DNA of 64,000 bases from Deltaproteobacteria bacterium RIFCSPHIGHO2_02_FULL_40_28 (GCA_001798135.1 MGRJ01000027.1:62001-126000), one strand, 5' to 3'. Positions 52,409 through 61,890 are shown, numbered from the stretch's first letter. Program-made: numbers and translations. The notes: a model not told the origin generated them from the sequence alone.

Positions 52409-53767
52409 TTAAGAAATGGTCTCATTGACAATTCGTCGTAACTCGCCAATCAGGTAGATGGGCAACGAAATTAAAGTCATCGCATCGTGTTTGTAAATGG
52501 ATGGTTCATCGCCGTTGAAGCGAACAGCCCTCAGTGATGGGTGTTCTTTCATGAAAACATGAAGTGATTTGAGTTGCCCTGTTTTTCCGGATTTTACCTC
52601 AACAGGAATGATTTGCTGATTTTCTGAAAACACATAGTCTATTTCGGCCGCCGCATTTCGTTTTTCCCGCAACCAATAGAAAACCTCCGGTTCTTGATAC
52701 GGCTGATGATCGTAAAGCAGGTGTTGCCCTATAAATTGTTCTGTGATGGCGCCCTGGTTGATCAAATTAACGTCTTCACTCTTTTTAATATCAATATAGC
52801 CAAGCCCGCTGCTTTGACAAAGAAGACCCACATCCAAAAACAGAATTTTAAAAATGCGCTCGTTGATTTGAGCTCGTAAAGGAACGCCCTGGCACGACGA
52901 GTGATGCACACGATGGCAAACCAGCGCCATACACAGTAGATCAATGGCCTCTGAGAGAGGGCGGGATTGATCCTGCGGATCAAGGTTCACGTATTTAATT
53001 TTTTGGCCTACCATTAACGGCAATTTTGAAAAAATATTGCGTAATCGGTTCTGATTAACCCTTTTGTGATATTTGTGAAAGTCGTCCTGATAGGTTGATA
53101 GGATATTCTGCTGGATTTTAAAACATGCCTCAAAATCTGTCGTTTCTGTATAGGTTTTTATCACTTCTGGCATACCTCCCAAAACAAAATACAGGCGTGC
53201 CAGATCCATCAATCGTTGGTGAAAGGGTAGTGGAATTTTTTTGTGGATTGAAAATCCCAGCATAAAATCGTGCAGCGGTTTTTCGTCAATTGCCAATAAA
53301 AATTCCGGAAATGTCATTTGTGCCAGATGCAAATATTCGATCCGGCCAATAGGCATCGAAAATTCGTGGGTCGCAAGTACAAACTCCAGAAGTGAGCCGG
53401 CCGCAATGACATGTAATTCAGGAAAATCTTCGTAAAAATAACGGAGCATTGGAATTAATTTGGGCGCGTTTTGAATTTCGTCAAAAAAAAGCAGCGTTTG
53501 GCCGGCGATAATTTTTGTTCTGAAATGGATTTCTAGAAGAGGAATCAAATCTTTGGGCGAGGTTGATTCAAAAAGAGGAATTAGGTCTTTTATTGTTGGG
53601 TGATCAAAATTGACTTCAATGAATTGTGAAAATTCCTTTTTGGCAAAGTCACGAACAAGATAAGTTTTGCCCACTTGCCTGGCCCCACGCAGAATCAGGG
53701 GTCTTCTTTGGGGAGAAGACTTCCATTTTATTAAGTATTTTAAATGATTACGATAAAACATCATCAT
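52409..53767 (-). CDS. ATPase of the AAA_14/DUF4143 family
   Basis: 452 residues from the first of three consecutive ATG codons (53767). Walker A LRGARQVGKTYLVRDFA, Walker B LLFFDEIQNAPKLIPMLRYF, sensor VIAAGSLLEF and PIGRIEYLHLAQMTFPEFL. The C-terminal DUF4143 part has PAEIDYVF-like AAEIDYVFSENQQIIPVEVKSGK, a PD-(D/E)xK-type nuclease signature. Such genes are widespread, move horizontally, and lack an assigned function. A pair of direct repeats sits at its promoter. Confidence 0.9.
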   Translation of the reverse strand: MMMFYRNHLKYLIKWKSSPQRRPLILRGARQVGKTYLVRDFAKKEFSQFIEVNFDHPTIKDLIPLFESTSPKDLIPLLEIHFRTKIIAGQTLLFFDEIQNAPKLIPMLRYFYEDFPELHVIAAGSLLEFVLATHEFSMPIGRIEYLHLAQMTFPEFLLAIDEKPLHDFMLGFSIHKKIPLPFHQRLMDLARLYFVLGGMPEVIKTYTETTDFEACFKIQQNILSTYQDDFHKYHKRVNQNRLRNIFSKLPLMVGQKIKYVNLDPQDQSRPLSEAIDLLCMALVCHRVHHSSCQGVPLRAQINERIFKILFLDVGLLCQSSGLGYIDIKKSEDVNLINQGAITEQFIGQHLLYDHQPYQEPEVFYWLREKRNAAAEIDYVFSENQQIIPVEVKSGKTGQLKSLHVFMKEHPSLRAVRFNGDEPSIYKHDAMTLISLPIYLIGELRRIVNETIS

Positions 53768-53779
53768 CAGTTTATATAA

Positions 53780-53829
53780 AAAAATATTAAAATACAACTA
53801 TAAATTAGTATAAAAATATTAAAATACAA
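53780..53829 (-). promoter_or_regulatory. Paired direct repeats upstream of the DUF4143-type ATPase gene
   Basis: The 18-base AAAAATATTAAAATACAA occurs at 53780-53797 and again at 53812-53829, exactly 32 bp apart (about three helical turns). They begin 13 bases upstream of the start codon. This could be a tandem protein-binding site. A similar AT-rich TATTGTAATATATAATA motif is upstream of the ATPase at 40475. Confidence 0.45.
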
Positions 53830-53897
53830 TGTAACTGTTTTTCAAAAAAGTGGGGGCATGATTTCAAAATTGATTTCTATGAAGTATGAGCATGGTG

Positions 53898-53918
53898 GGG
53901 CCCGCCTGAGGCGGGCCC
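53898..53918. promoter_or_regulatory. Strong GC hairpin in the bioB leader
   Basis: GGGCCCGCC-TGA-GGCGGGCCC, a 9-bp GC-only stem with a 3-base loop, 55 bases before bioB. No T-run on either side, so it does not look like a simple terminator. Confidence 0.5.
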
Positions 53919-53972
53919 AACGTGTAAGGGTGAGGGGATATTGACAGAAATCACCTTAAGAGATAGGGGGAA

Positions 53973-54986
53973 ATGATGGGTTTGTGGAATTTGGATGTTG
54001 AGCACATTTATCATCATGGGGTAAGGGCTGATGTCGCATTGGCTGTTTTAACCTGCGATGAAAAGACTTATTTTAGAGAAGTTATGCCATTAGCGCGTGC
54101 TCTGCGATCAAAGGCTTTTGGCAATAAAATCAGTTTTTGTTCCATTACCAATGCTAAAAGTGGGGCCTGTATCGAAGATTGTAAATTTTGTGCCCAATCC
54201 TCTCATTACAAGGAAGGCCAGTCTCCTGTGTATGGTCTTAAATCTGCTGATCAAATTGTTGCAGATGCTAAACAAGCCTGGGATTTTGGCGCTACCGAAT
54301 TTTCCATTGTAACGAGTGGACGAGGAATAACCAAAGAACGTGAAATGGATACCTTGGTTAATGCCATCGATCGTATTCATCAAGAAACAAATTTGGAATC
54401 GTGTGCTTCCCTGGGTCTCATGAAAAAAGAAGATTTAAAACGTCTTCGGGATGTGGGGATGATTAATTATCATCACAATATTGAAACTTCTCGCTCCTAC
54501 TTTCCTAATATTGTCACTACACATCAGTTTGATGATGAAATAGAAAGTTTAAAACATGCCAAAGAATTAGGATTTCAAATTTGTTCGGGTGGAATTTTAG
54601 GAATGGGTGAAAATTTGGATCAACGTGTTGAGTTTGCTTTTAACTTAAAAGAAATAGATCCCGATTCTATTCCGCTTAATTTTTTAAACCCAAGACCAGG
54701 AACCCCCTTAGCTCATTTGCATGATTTAACCCCACTCGATTGTTTAAAAGGTATTTCCATGATTAGGCTGGTTCTTCCAAAAAAAGAGCTTTTTGTTTGT
54801 GGTGGACGTGAGGTTAATTTGGGAGAATGGCAGGATAAAATTTTTGATGCGGGTGCTTCGGGTACCATGTTAGGTAATTATCTTACAACAAGGGGACAAG
54901 CCCCGGAAGATGATGTAAACATGATTAAACGTTTGGGCCTAGAGGCTGTGGCCCCCCATCGTAAAAACTATGACCCATCCATTTGA
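53973..54986 (+). CDS. bioB: Biotin synthase
   Basis: 337 residues, radical SAM enzyme converting dethiobiotin to biotin. The [4Fe-4S] motif CIEDCKFCAQSSHY (Cys at ~66, 70, 73) is BioB-specific. Other blocks: YHHNIETSRSYFPN, CSGGILGMGE, NFLNPRPGTPL and CGGREVNLG. AGGGGGA site in front. No other biotin genes are in the window. It overlaps the reductase gene by 17 bp. Confidence 0.95.
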   Translation: MMGLWNLDVEHIYHHGVRADVALAVLTCDEKTYFREVMPLARALRSKAFGNKISFCSITNAKSGACIEDCKFCAQSSHYKEGQSPVYGLKSADQIVADAKQAWDFGATEFSIVTSGRGITKEREMDTLVNAIDRIHQETNLESCASLGLMKKEDLKRLRDVGMINYHHNIETSRSYFPNIVTTHQFDDEIESLKHAKELGFQICSGGILGMGENLDQRVEFAFNLKEIDPDSIPLNFLNPRPGTPLAHLHDLTPLDCLKGISMIRLVLPKKELFVCGGREVNLGEWQDKIFDAGASGTMLGNYLTTRGQAPEDDVNMIKRLGLEAVAPHRKNYDPSI

Positions 54987-57252
54987 TGACAAAAATCTCA
55001 TCAATCCATCGGTGCTTCACTGGAAGAAAAATCTGAGTGAAAAAATGCCTTCTGATTGGGAAAAAGAAATTAACGAATACGAAACCGAGCTGTATCTTAA
55101 GAAACAAGGAAAAATTGAAGACAAGGTTTTTGCAGAATCGCGGCTGCGAAGAGGTTCCTATGGCCAACGCTACGATCATGGCCAAAGACACGATGGAAAA
55201 GAAACTAAAAAAATTAATTTTCCAAATGAACTCACTAAAGGTCCCATGACACTCTGGGATGCCCCTGGCATGGAACGTATTAAAATTCCCTATGGGGGGC
55301 TAAATGTCAAACAGTTAGAAGTTTTAGCTGATTTAGGCGAAGAATATTCTGATGGCATTTTACATGTAACCACTCGCCAAGATATTCAGCTTCATTATGT
55401 TCATATCGAGGACACTCCCAGTTTGTTTCGCCGTTTGGCAGCTGTTGGTATTACAACACGCGAGGCTTGTGGTAATTCGGTGCGTAATGTAACGGGATGT
55501 CCTTACGCGGGAGTATGTCCTGATGAATCCTTTGATACAACTGGATATGCCGATGCTACTTTTCGTTTTCTTTTAGGTCATCCCGATGTTCAGGATTTTG
55601 GAAGAAAATTCAAAATTTCTTTTTCAGGTTGTAAAAATCATCCTTGCGCTCTTGCTAGCATGCACGATTTAGGTTTAATTGCTGTGACAAAAACAGAAAA
55701 TGGAAAAGAAAAGCGTGGTTTCGAATATTATGTAGGTGGAGGCCTGGGAGCCGTACCCCAGCTGGCTAAGCTTTTTGACGATTTTGTACCCGAAGAAGAA
55801 CTTTTGCCTTTAACTCAAGCTGTAGCCCGCATTTTTGCGCGGTATGGGGAAAAGAAAAATCGTAATCGATCCCGTATTAAATTTTTAGTTTCCGATTGGG
55901 GTATCGATAAATTTCGTGAAGCTGTTTTAGAAGAGCGAAAAAAAATAAAACCCGATCCTCGTTGGAATTCTTTTTTAGAAAAAATAAATCAGTTTGATGA
56001 AACAGCTTTGCGTCCTCCTGGTGAAATAAAACAAATTGGTACCCCTGATTATTTAAAATGGTTACAACACAATATTCGTCCTCAACGCCAAAAAGGTTAT
56101 AGTGTTGTAACTCTTGTGCTTCCTTTAGGAGATTTAACCTCTAACCAAGCGCGTGATTTAGCAGGTATTACCAGAAAATTTATTAAAGATACCATTCGTT
56201 TAACCGTAGAACAAAACTTGGTGTTTCGTTGGGTTTCTAACAATGATTTACCACAATTGTATGAAGAGCTTAAAAAAATTAATTTAGCTGAACCTACAGC
56301 AGGAAGTATTGTGGATATTACTTCTTGCCCAGGAACCGATACGTGTAAGTTGGGTATATCTTCTTCACGTGGATTGTCGGGAGAACTTCGTAAACAATTA
56401 GCAGAAAAAAATTATCAGAACGATGAAGTAATTGGCAATTTACGTATTAAAGTTTCTGGTTGTTTTAATTCCTGTGGCCAACATCACATTGCTGATATGG
56501 GTTTTTATGGAATTTCTCGTAAAGTAGGAAGCTATATTGTGCCTCATTTTCAACTGATTTTAGGTGGACAGATGCAAGAAAATGCAGGGGCTTATGGGCT
56601 TCCCATTGTTGCTATTCCTTCTAAAGCCGTTCCTAAAGCTATAGAGCGTTTAACAGGTATGTATGTGAGCGAACGGCAAGGAAAAGAAAATTTTCAGGCA
56701 TTTATCAAACGTTTAGGTAAGGTTGAAATTAAAAAGCGTTTAGAAGATTTAACACAAGTTCCAACCCATGATGAAGATCCTTCTTACTATGTGGATTGGT
56801 CGGATGTACGTGAATACACCACAAGTGATATTGGCAAGGGAGAATGTGCTGGTGAAATGGTATCTCTTGTTGATTTTGGTTTAAAGGCAGCAGATCGCAT
56901 TGTGTTTGAAGCTCAAATTGATTTGGATGTTGGTAAATTTGAAGATGCAGGCACTAAAGCCTTACAAGCCATGCTTACAGCAGCCCAGGGGCTTATTAAA
57001 GATAAAAATCCTGATATTTCAGATAAACCAGATGAAATTTTGGCAGAATTTAAAACGCGTTTTTGTGACACGGAAATTTTTTACGATCCTTTTGCGCGCG
57101 ATAAATTTGCACGGTATCTTTTTAGTTTTGCAGAAAAAGGAATTGTGGGCTTAAGGCCAGAACAAGTGCGCCAAAGAGTAGAGGAAGCAACATTGTTTAT
57201 CGAAGCAGCATATAGCTGTAATGTGCGCATGAGCATGCAAAAGGCTGTTTGA
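54970..57252 (+). CDS. Siroheme nitrite/sulfite reductase (ferredoxin-type) with C-terminal extension
   Basis: 760 residues, versus ~500-600 for usual NirA/Sir proteins. Two ferrodoxin-like and two siroheme-binding halves: HVTTRQDIQLHYV, ACGNSVRNVTGCPYAGVC and KISFSGCKNHPC, then the cluster ligands CPGTDTC (~453-459) and SGCFNSCGQHH (~498-502). This ligand spacing recalls NirA-like reductases, yet sulfate transport genes in the window favour sulfite as substrate; both possible. Residues ~610-760 form an extra helical domain not normal for the family. Overlaps bioB; start has no clear ribosome site. Confidence 0.88.
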   Translation: MTHPFDDKNLINPSVLHWKKNLSEKMPSDWEKEINEYETELYLKKQGKIEDKVFAESRLRRGSYGQRYDHGQRHDGKETKKINFPNELTKGPMTLWDAPGMERIKIPYGGLNVKQLEVLADLGEEYSDGILHVTTRQDIQLHYVHIEDTPSLFRRLAAVGITTREACGNSVRNVTGCPYAGVCPDESFDTTGYADATFRFLLGHPDVQDFGRKFKISFSGCKNHPCALASMHDLGLIAVTKTENGKEKRGFEYYVGGGLGAVPQLAKLFDDFVPEEELLPLTQAVARIFARYGEKKNRNRSRIKFLVSDWGIDKFREAVLEERKKIKPDPRWNSFLEKINQFDETALRPPGEIKQIGTPDYLKWLQHNIRPQRQKGYSVVTLVLPLGDLTSNQARDLAGITRKFIKDTIRLTVEQNLVFRWVSNNDLPQLYEELKKINLAEPTAGSIVDITSCPGTDTCKLGISSSRGLSGELRKQLAEKNYQNDEVIGNLRIKVSGCFNSCGQHHIADMGFYGISRKVGSYIVPHFQLILGGQMQENAGAYGLPIVAIPSKAVPKAIERLTGMYVSERQGKENFQAFIKRLGKVEIKKRLEDLTQVPTHDEDPSYYVDWSDVREYTTSDIGKGECAGEMVSLVDFGLKAADRIVFEAQIDLDVGKFEDAGTKALQAMLTAAQGLIKDKNPDISDKPDEILAEFKTRFCDTEIFYDPFARDKFARYLFSFAEKGIVGLRPEQVRQRVEEATLFIEAAYSCNVRMSMQKAV

Positions 57253-57267
57253 TAGGCTTCTTTTGTC

Positions 57268-57385
57268 ATTCCCGCGAAGGCGGGAATCCATCTGTCTGTC
57301 ATTCCCAGTGCTCAGTTTGTCATCCCGCACTTGATGCGGGATCCAGGATTTATTCATTAAGATGGATCCCTGCCTTCGCAGGGAT
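57268..57385. repeat. Cluster of three dispersed-type palindromes
   Basis: Three hairpins of 8-bp stems: ATTCCCGC-GAAG-GCGGGAAT (57268-57287), ATCCCGCA-CTTGA-TGCGGGAT (57322-57342) and ATCCCTGC-CTTC-GCAGGGAT (57366-57385), each next to TGTCAT or GATGACA. These are the widely dispersed TGTCAT-CCCGC-type intergenic repeats seen in many proteobacterial genomes. They fill the 57253-57456 spacer, in which no gene is seen. Confidence 0.85.
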
Positions 57386-57456
57386 GACAAAGGATGCAGG
57401 GATGACAAGGTGAAGCGGGATTTCCCAAAAGGGATTTTTTGAGAGATTCTAAAGAT

Positions 57457-58026
57457 ATGATTGAATTTCAAAAGATAAACTGGAAACTGCATTTTAAAAA
57501 TCCGGAGGCCGCACAGGCCGATGATTTTTTTAAGGTGTTTAATACCTGGATTCCCGATAGCCCCGAGATTTTTATCGATGTGGCAGATTACCAGCATGTG
57601 CGTGATGGAACGATAACCATCCTGGTGGGGCATTATGTGGATTATGCCCTTGATGAGATGGATCGAAAACTTGGTTTTCTTTACTCCCACAAGCGTTTAA
57701 TGGATGGAAGTAACCAAGATAAATTACAAAACACATTTCGTGATTTTTTAAATCATGCTCAAAAATTGTTGGATGATTCTTTTTTTAAAGGGAAATTAAA
57801 TTTTGATACTGCGGAGCTTCTGTTTTTTATTAACGATAGAGCTCTGGCTCCCAATACGCCGCAAACTTTGGAGGCAGCAAAACCCGATCTGATTCAATTT
57901 GCAGATAAAATTTTTGGAAAAGGAAATTATACAATCAAGCCTCAAGCTAACTCCACAAAGCGATTTGGGGTTTTATTTCAAAATTCAAAACCTATTTCAA
58001 TTTCAGAGTTAATCAAAAAAATTTAA
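57457..58026 (+). CDS. Conserved-looking hypothetical protein (DUF type unknown)
   Basis: 189 residues from ATG 57457, with GAGAG upstream. Segments such as FFKVFNTWIPDSPEIFIDVADYQHVRDG (in parts), LVGHYVDYALDE and LLFFINDRALAPNTP suggest a soluble alpha/beta protein. Not recognised. It stands between the palindrome cluster and the methyltransferase gene. Confidence 0.6.
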   Translation: MIEFQKINWKLHFKNPEAAQADDFFKVFNTWIPDSPEIFIDVADYQHVRDGTITILVGHYVDYALDEMDRKLGFLYSHKRLMDGSNQDKLQNTFRDFLNHAQKLLDDSFFKGKLNFDTAELLFFINDRALAPNTPQTLEAAKPDLIQFADKIFGKGNYTIKPQANSTKRFGVLFQNSKPISISELIKKI

Positions 58027-58113
58027 AACACCCAGCCACCATAAACATGGGTATCAAAGCTATCCCTGCAAAAGCTCCTTGGCCAAAAATAAAAGTAATG
58101 TAAAGCTGTGAAA

Positions 58114-59067
58114 ATGAAGGGTTTAGAGAAATTAGTTTTTAGCTTATTTGATCAAAAAGAAGAAAGGGAGGGTTTTATGAAAGTTCTTGCCCACCCATTA
58201 CCATCTTCTTTAGCCCTTCTTTGGTTAAAACAAAAACCATCTCCTCTTCCATTTCCCATGGAACCCTTTCTTTTTCCAGAAATTGATTTTGTTAGTTTGG
58301 TTTCTTCTGATGTAAAACCCGGTAAAAACCCCCTACATGATCAAGGGACTTATTATTGCCTTGATGCTTCTTCAGTTTTTGCAGCCTCCGTTTTAACAGC
58401 AATTTCTAGGCAAGTAAAAATTATCATTGATGGATGTGCATCTCCTGGGGGAAAAGCACTTTTTGCTTGGAAATATTTTAAGCCGCAATTTTTACTCGCC
58501 AATGAAGTTGTAAAATCCCGTTTAATGGCCCTCATGTCTAACTTGAAGAGATGTAGTGTAAATCCTTCTGCTGTTTCTAGTTTTGACCCCAAAGTTTTAG
58601 CAAATCATTTTGAAAGCTTAGCTGATGTTGTGATTGCCGATGTGCCTTGCTCGGGTCAATCCCTTTTAGTGAAAGGAACAAGAGTTCCTGGATGTTTTAA
58701 TCCCTTGGTGGTGAAGAAAAATTTTTTACGGCAAAGGCGTGTTATTTCTGAACTAGCTAGGTTGGTAGTTGCCGGAGGGTATTTAGCTTACATGACCTGT
58801 ACTTTTTCTCGTGAGGAAAATGAAGGAATCATTGAATGGTTTTTAAAACATAATCCTACTTTTCATCCTGTGGAAGTTTCTCTGCTCAAAAATTATCAAT
58901 CTCACTTAACTTCTCTTCCTTGCTATCGTCTTTGGCCTCATCGTAATAGCGGTGCTGGGGCTTTTACTTGTTTATTGCAGAAAGAAGGGGGGGTTATTGA
59001 AGATATTGATTCACGTCTTGCAGTTTTTAAAGATTTAAAATACCCGTGGAGTTCTTATGGCGCATAA
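58114..59067 (+). CDS. RsmB/NOP2/Sun-type RNA cytosine-5 methyltransferase
   Basis: 317 residues from ATG 58114. SAM-binding block IDGCASPGGKALFAW, then NEVVKSRL, motif IV DVPCSGQS and motif VI TCTFSREENE, supplying the two conserved cysteines of m5C enzymes. Substrate is an rRNA or tRNA. It lacks the N-terminal NusB-like domain of true RsmB, resembling shorter members of the family. A GTG at 58108 is an alternative start. Confidence 0.88.
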   Translation: MKGLEKLVFSLFDQKEEREGFMKVLAHPLPSSLALLWLKQKPSPLPFPMEPFLFPEIDFVSLVSSDVKPGKNPLHDQGTYYCLDASSVFAASVLTAISRQVKIIIDGCASPGGKALFAWKYFKPQFLLANEVVKSRLMALMSNLKRCSVNPSAVSSFDPKVLANHFESLADVVIADVPCSGQSLLVKGTRVPGCFNPLVVKKNFLRQRRVISELARLVVAGGYLAYMTCTFSREENEGIIEWFLKHNPTFHPVEVSLLKNYQSHLTSLPCYRLWPHRNSGAGAFTCLLQKEGGVIEDIDSRLAVFKDLKYPWSSYGA

Positions 59068-59076
59068 TTTGTGAAC

Positions 59077-59865
59077 CTATTTTTTGAAAATAAGGAAAGA
59101 GAAAAAGATCAAACCTTGGGTGAGAATAATGGTGGCTCCACTTGGAATATCCCAAATAAAAGAAGTAAAAAGTCCAATGATGGTACTTAATAGGCCAATA
59201 ATTACAGAAACAAGTGTCATGCTCATGAGGCGATTGGTAACTAAGCGTGCAGAAGCAGCAGGAATAACTAAGTAAGAAGCAATCAACACAGTTCCCAAAA
59301 TTTTTACTCCAATTACAATCGATATCGAAATCAAAAACATCAGAAGGTAGTCATCTTTTTTAACTGGAATATGATCAGCCATTGCTAGTTCGTGATCAAA
59401 GGTGGTATAGGCAAAACGGCCCCACAGAGGTAAAAAAGCTAAAAGAATAATAACCACTAATCCCGAAAGAATGAGATCTGTATTTTTAATGGTGAGAATG
59501 GAACCAAAGAGGTAGCCATAAATATCTGCCACATATGATTTTTTAAGAGATAAAAAAACAACTCCCAAAGCTACTGCAATGGCAAATAACACTCCAATGG
59601 TGGCATCGTTGCCCAATTTACTTTTGTTGTGAACCCAAGACATAGAAAGGGCTACTATGAGGGTAAAGGGAATGGCAATCCAAAGGGGTTCAAAATTAAG
59701 TAATAGCCCTAAGGCTACTCCCCCAAAGGCTGCATGGGCAAGCCCGCTACCTAAAAAACTCAAACCTCGTTGGACGACAAAAACACCCAAAATACTGGTA
59801 GTAAAAGAAACAGCTAATCCTCCTAAGAGGGCTTTTTGAATAAATGTATAACTTAAATATTCCAT
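59077..59865 (-). CDS. Zinc/manganese ABC transporter permease
   Basis: 262 residues from ATG 59865, one base after the ATPase stop. About eight membrane helices of the ABC-3 (ZnuB/MntB) family: LGGLAVSFTTSILGVFVVQRGLSF-type start, LAHAAFGGVALGLL, YLFGSILTI, FDHELA and ASYLVIPAASARL. It forms the channel for divalent metal import. Metal identity (Zn or Mn) cannot be separated from the sequence. Confidence 0.92.
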   Translation of the reverse strand: MEYLSYTFIQKALLGGLAVSFTTSILGVFVVQRGLSFLGSGLAHAAFGGVALGLLLNFEPLWIAIPFTLIVALSMSWVHNKSKLGNDATIGVLFAIAVALGVVFLSLKKSYVADIYGYLFGSILTIKNTDLILSGLVVIILLAFLPLWGRFAYTTFDHELAMADHIPVKKDDYLLMFLISISIVIGVKILGTVLIASYLVIPAASARLVTNRLMSMTLVSVIIGLLSTIIGLFTSFIWDIPSGATIILTQGLIFFSFLIFKK

Positions 59866-59866
59866 A

Positions 59867-60589
59867 CTAGTGATGCACGTGGGTATCGTGTCCAAAGGCA
59901 CGATACAAATTTTCTTTTGTTAAAACTTTTTTTGCTGGTCCAAAACAAATTTGTTTTTGATTGAGAAGTAAAACAGAATGAGCATGATGGCTGGCTACTT
60001 CTAAATCGTGAGTTGACATGATAATAACGGCTTTAATTTTTTTTCGATAATCCTCTAAGAGAGAATACATGTCTGATTCACCAACTGTATCAATGCCTGT
60101 GGCTGGTTCATCTAAGAGAACCAAGCGAGGATTACGAATAAGGGCACGGGCTAAATAAATCCTTTGGAGTTCCCCTCCCGAGAGGGAGGTTAGTGGTCTG
60201 TCAATCAAATGAGCGGCTCCTACTTGTTCTAAATTTTGAAACACTAATTTTTTTTCATCTTTTGAAATCCGAAAAGGCCACACTCCTTTTAAACCATTTA
60301 AAACTAATTCAGAAGCTAAAGCTGGAAAATGGCGGCTTAGGGTTTTAGTTTGGGGCACATAGCCAATAGGAGAAATATTTTGAGAGAGGGGTTCTCCCCA
60401 TAAAGTCATACTTCCTTGGGAAGGTTTAATTAAACCTAAAAGTGTTTTTATCAAAACTGTTTTTCCTGCGCCATTGGGACCAATAATGGCAACAAATTGA
60501 TTTTCAAAGGCTTCAAAGAAAACATTTTCTAAAACAGGATGTGCTTCTAGTTGAATGGATAAATTTTGAATTTGAAGAATGGGTTTCAT
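59867..60589 (-). CDS. Zinc/manganese ABC transporter ATPase
   Basis: 240 residues. Walker A GPNGAGKTVLIK, Q-loop GYVPQ, signature LSGGELQRIYLARAL, Walker B LVLLDEPATGID, switch MSTHDLE. The tail carries His-rich GHDTHVHH, as in ZnuC-type proteins, possibly metal-sensing. Overlaps the binding-protein gene by ATGA. Confidence 0.92.
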   Translation of the reverse strand: MKPILQIQNLSIQLEAHPVLENVFFEAFENQFVAIIGPNGAGKTVLIKTLLGLIKPSQGSMTLWGEPLSQNISPIGYVPQTKTLSRHFPALASELVLNGLKGVWPFRISKDEKKLVFQNLEQVGAAHLIDRPLTSLSGGELQRIYLARALIRNPRLVLLDEPATGIDTVGESDMYSLLEDYRKKIKAVIIMSTHDLEVASHHAHSVLLLNQKQICFGPAKKVLTKENLYRAFGHDTHVHH

Positions 60590-61449
60590 TGAAGGACTTT
60601 TGTTATTTGCTCCGTATTGTGGGTTAAAAGTTGTTCGTAAGTAAATAATTCATTGGTGCCACCAATGGGATCTGTGACAATAATAGGAATTTGAGTGGCC
60701 TCAGAAAGAGCCATAAGGGTAGAACGTGGAAATTGAATCTCCGCTAAAAGACCTCCACTTTTTTCTTTTTTTAATTGATCAATCAAAACTTTAAAGTCAT
60801 GAGCTGTAGGTTCTTTGCCTGGAGAATGATAAAAGCTTCCCATTATTTTTATCCCATATCTTTTGGCATAATAGTTTAAAAAAGAATGAGTTGTAAAAAC
60901 AGGAAGACGATTAGTTTGAGAAATTTTTTGAGAGATGGTGGTATCTAAATTACCCAGTACTCTCATGAAGTGATCTGCATTGATTTGAAAACCCTGACAA
61001 CCTTCGGGATCAACCTGACAAAGGTGATTTGTAATTTTAGGAATGAGAGAGGATACTAAAAGAGGATCTAACCAAAAGTGAGGATCCACTTCCCTTATTT
61101 GAGGATTTTCTTCGTCTTCAATCATTATTTTTTCATTTTCAGGTATTAAGTCGATGAGTCTCAATTTATTTTTTATTTCGGAATTAATGGCCCAACCATC
61201 CATATGATTGGAAATGTAAATGACTGAAAGAGAGTTTTGGATAAGAGCTACTTGGGATGGTTTAAGTTCAAAACCATGAGGAGTGGCTCCTGGTGGTAGG
61301 AGAGTGATAAGGGTATGTCTTGTGCCTACAATTTCAGAAAGAATAGCTCTTAAAGGGTTAATAGTAACAATGAGGGGTTTGATGGATGAAGTGGTTTTAT
61401 AACAAGAAATGGTAAAGAAAAATAAGAACAAAATCCATTGATATCTCAT
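60586..61449 (-). CDS. Zinc/manganese-binding lipoprotein of the ABC transporter
   Basis: 287 residues from ATG 61449 with lipobox FTISC. Family motifs of cluster A-I metal-binding proteins: LPPGATPHGFELKPSQVALI (first metal His), DPHFWLDP (second His), THSFLNYYAKRYG (third His) and a final Asp in VTDPIGG. No His-rich loop of typical ZnuA is present, which would allow Mn or Zn. First gene of the three-gene transporter operon. No Zur- or MntR-type box was recognised upstream. Confidence 0.88.
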   Translation of the reverse strand: MRYQWILFLFFFTISCYKTTSSIKPLIVTINPLRAILSEIVGTRHTLITLLPPGATPHGFELKPSQVALIQNSLSVIYISNHMDGWAINSEIKNKLRLIDLIPENEKIMIEDEENPQIREVDPHFWLDPLLVSSLIPKITNHLCQVDPEGCQGFQINADHFMRVLGNLDTTISQKISQTNRLPVFTTHSFLNYYAKRYGIKIMGSFYHSPGKEPTAHDFKVLIDQLKKEKSGGLLAEIQFPRSTLMALSEATQIPIIVTDPIGGTNELFTYEQLLTHNTEQITKVLQ

Positions 61450-61502
61450 AGGAGAACCATAGATAACTTGACAAAAAAATCCTATTGGAAAATGAAGGAT
61501 AA

Positions 61503-61886
61503 ATGCAACAAGCTGTAACACATGGAATTCGTGTAAGTGTAGAAACCCAATATGTGGAAGATGAATCTAATTCAGATGAGAGTTACTATGTTTTTTCATA
61601 TACCATCACCATTACCAACGAAAGTGATGGGATAGCCCAACTGATGAGCCGCCACTGGGTTATTACTAATGCTGATGGTAAAACCGAAGAAGTGCGTGGG
61701 CCAGGAGTGGTTGGGCAGCAGCCTATTTTAGCACCAGGTGAATCTTTCACTTATTCTAGTTTTTGTCCCTTATCCACACCCATTGGATCTATGTATGGCA
61801 CCTATCAGGTAGTAAAAAATTCTACAGAAACATTGGAAGTAAAAATTCCCGTCTTTTCCTTGGCAGTGCCTCATGTATTGCATTGA
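61503..61886 (+). CDS. apaG: ApaG
   Basis: 127 residues, fibronectin-III-like ApaG/DUF525 domain: ITHGIRV-type start (VTHGIRVSVETQYV), YTITITNESD, LMSRHWVITNADG, EEVRGPGVVGQQPILAPGESFTY and MYGTYQ. The GxGVVGxxPxLxPGE run is the family hallmark. Linked to metal/phosphate metabolism by genetics, but its biochemical role is open. An AAGGA site precedes it. Divergent from the metal transporter. Confidence 0.95.
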   Translation: MQQAVTHGIRVSVETQYVEDESNSDESYYVFSYTITITNESDGIAQLMSRHWVITNADGKTEEVRGPGVVGQQPILAPGESFTYSSFCPLSTPIGSMYGTYQVVKNSTETLEVKIPVFSLAVPHVLH

Positions 61887-61890
61887 TAAG

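Noticed and set aside
53898-53918. GC hairpin upstream of bioB considered as terminator
   Set aside because: No T-run follows on either strand. Kept only as an unspecified leader hairpin.
57268-57385. Palindrome cluster considered as CRISPR
   Set aside because: The units differ from each other, spacing is irregular and there are no spacers; they match common dispersed intergenic palindromes.
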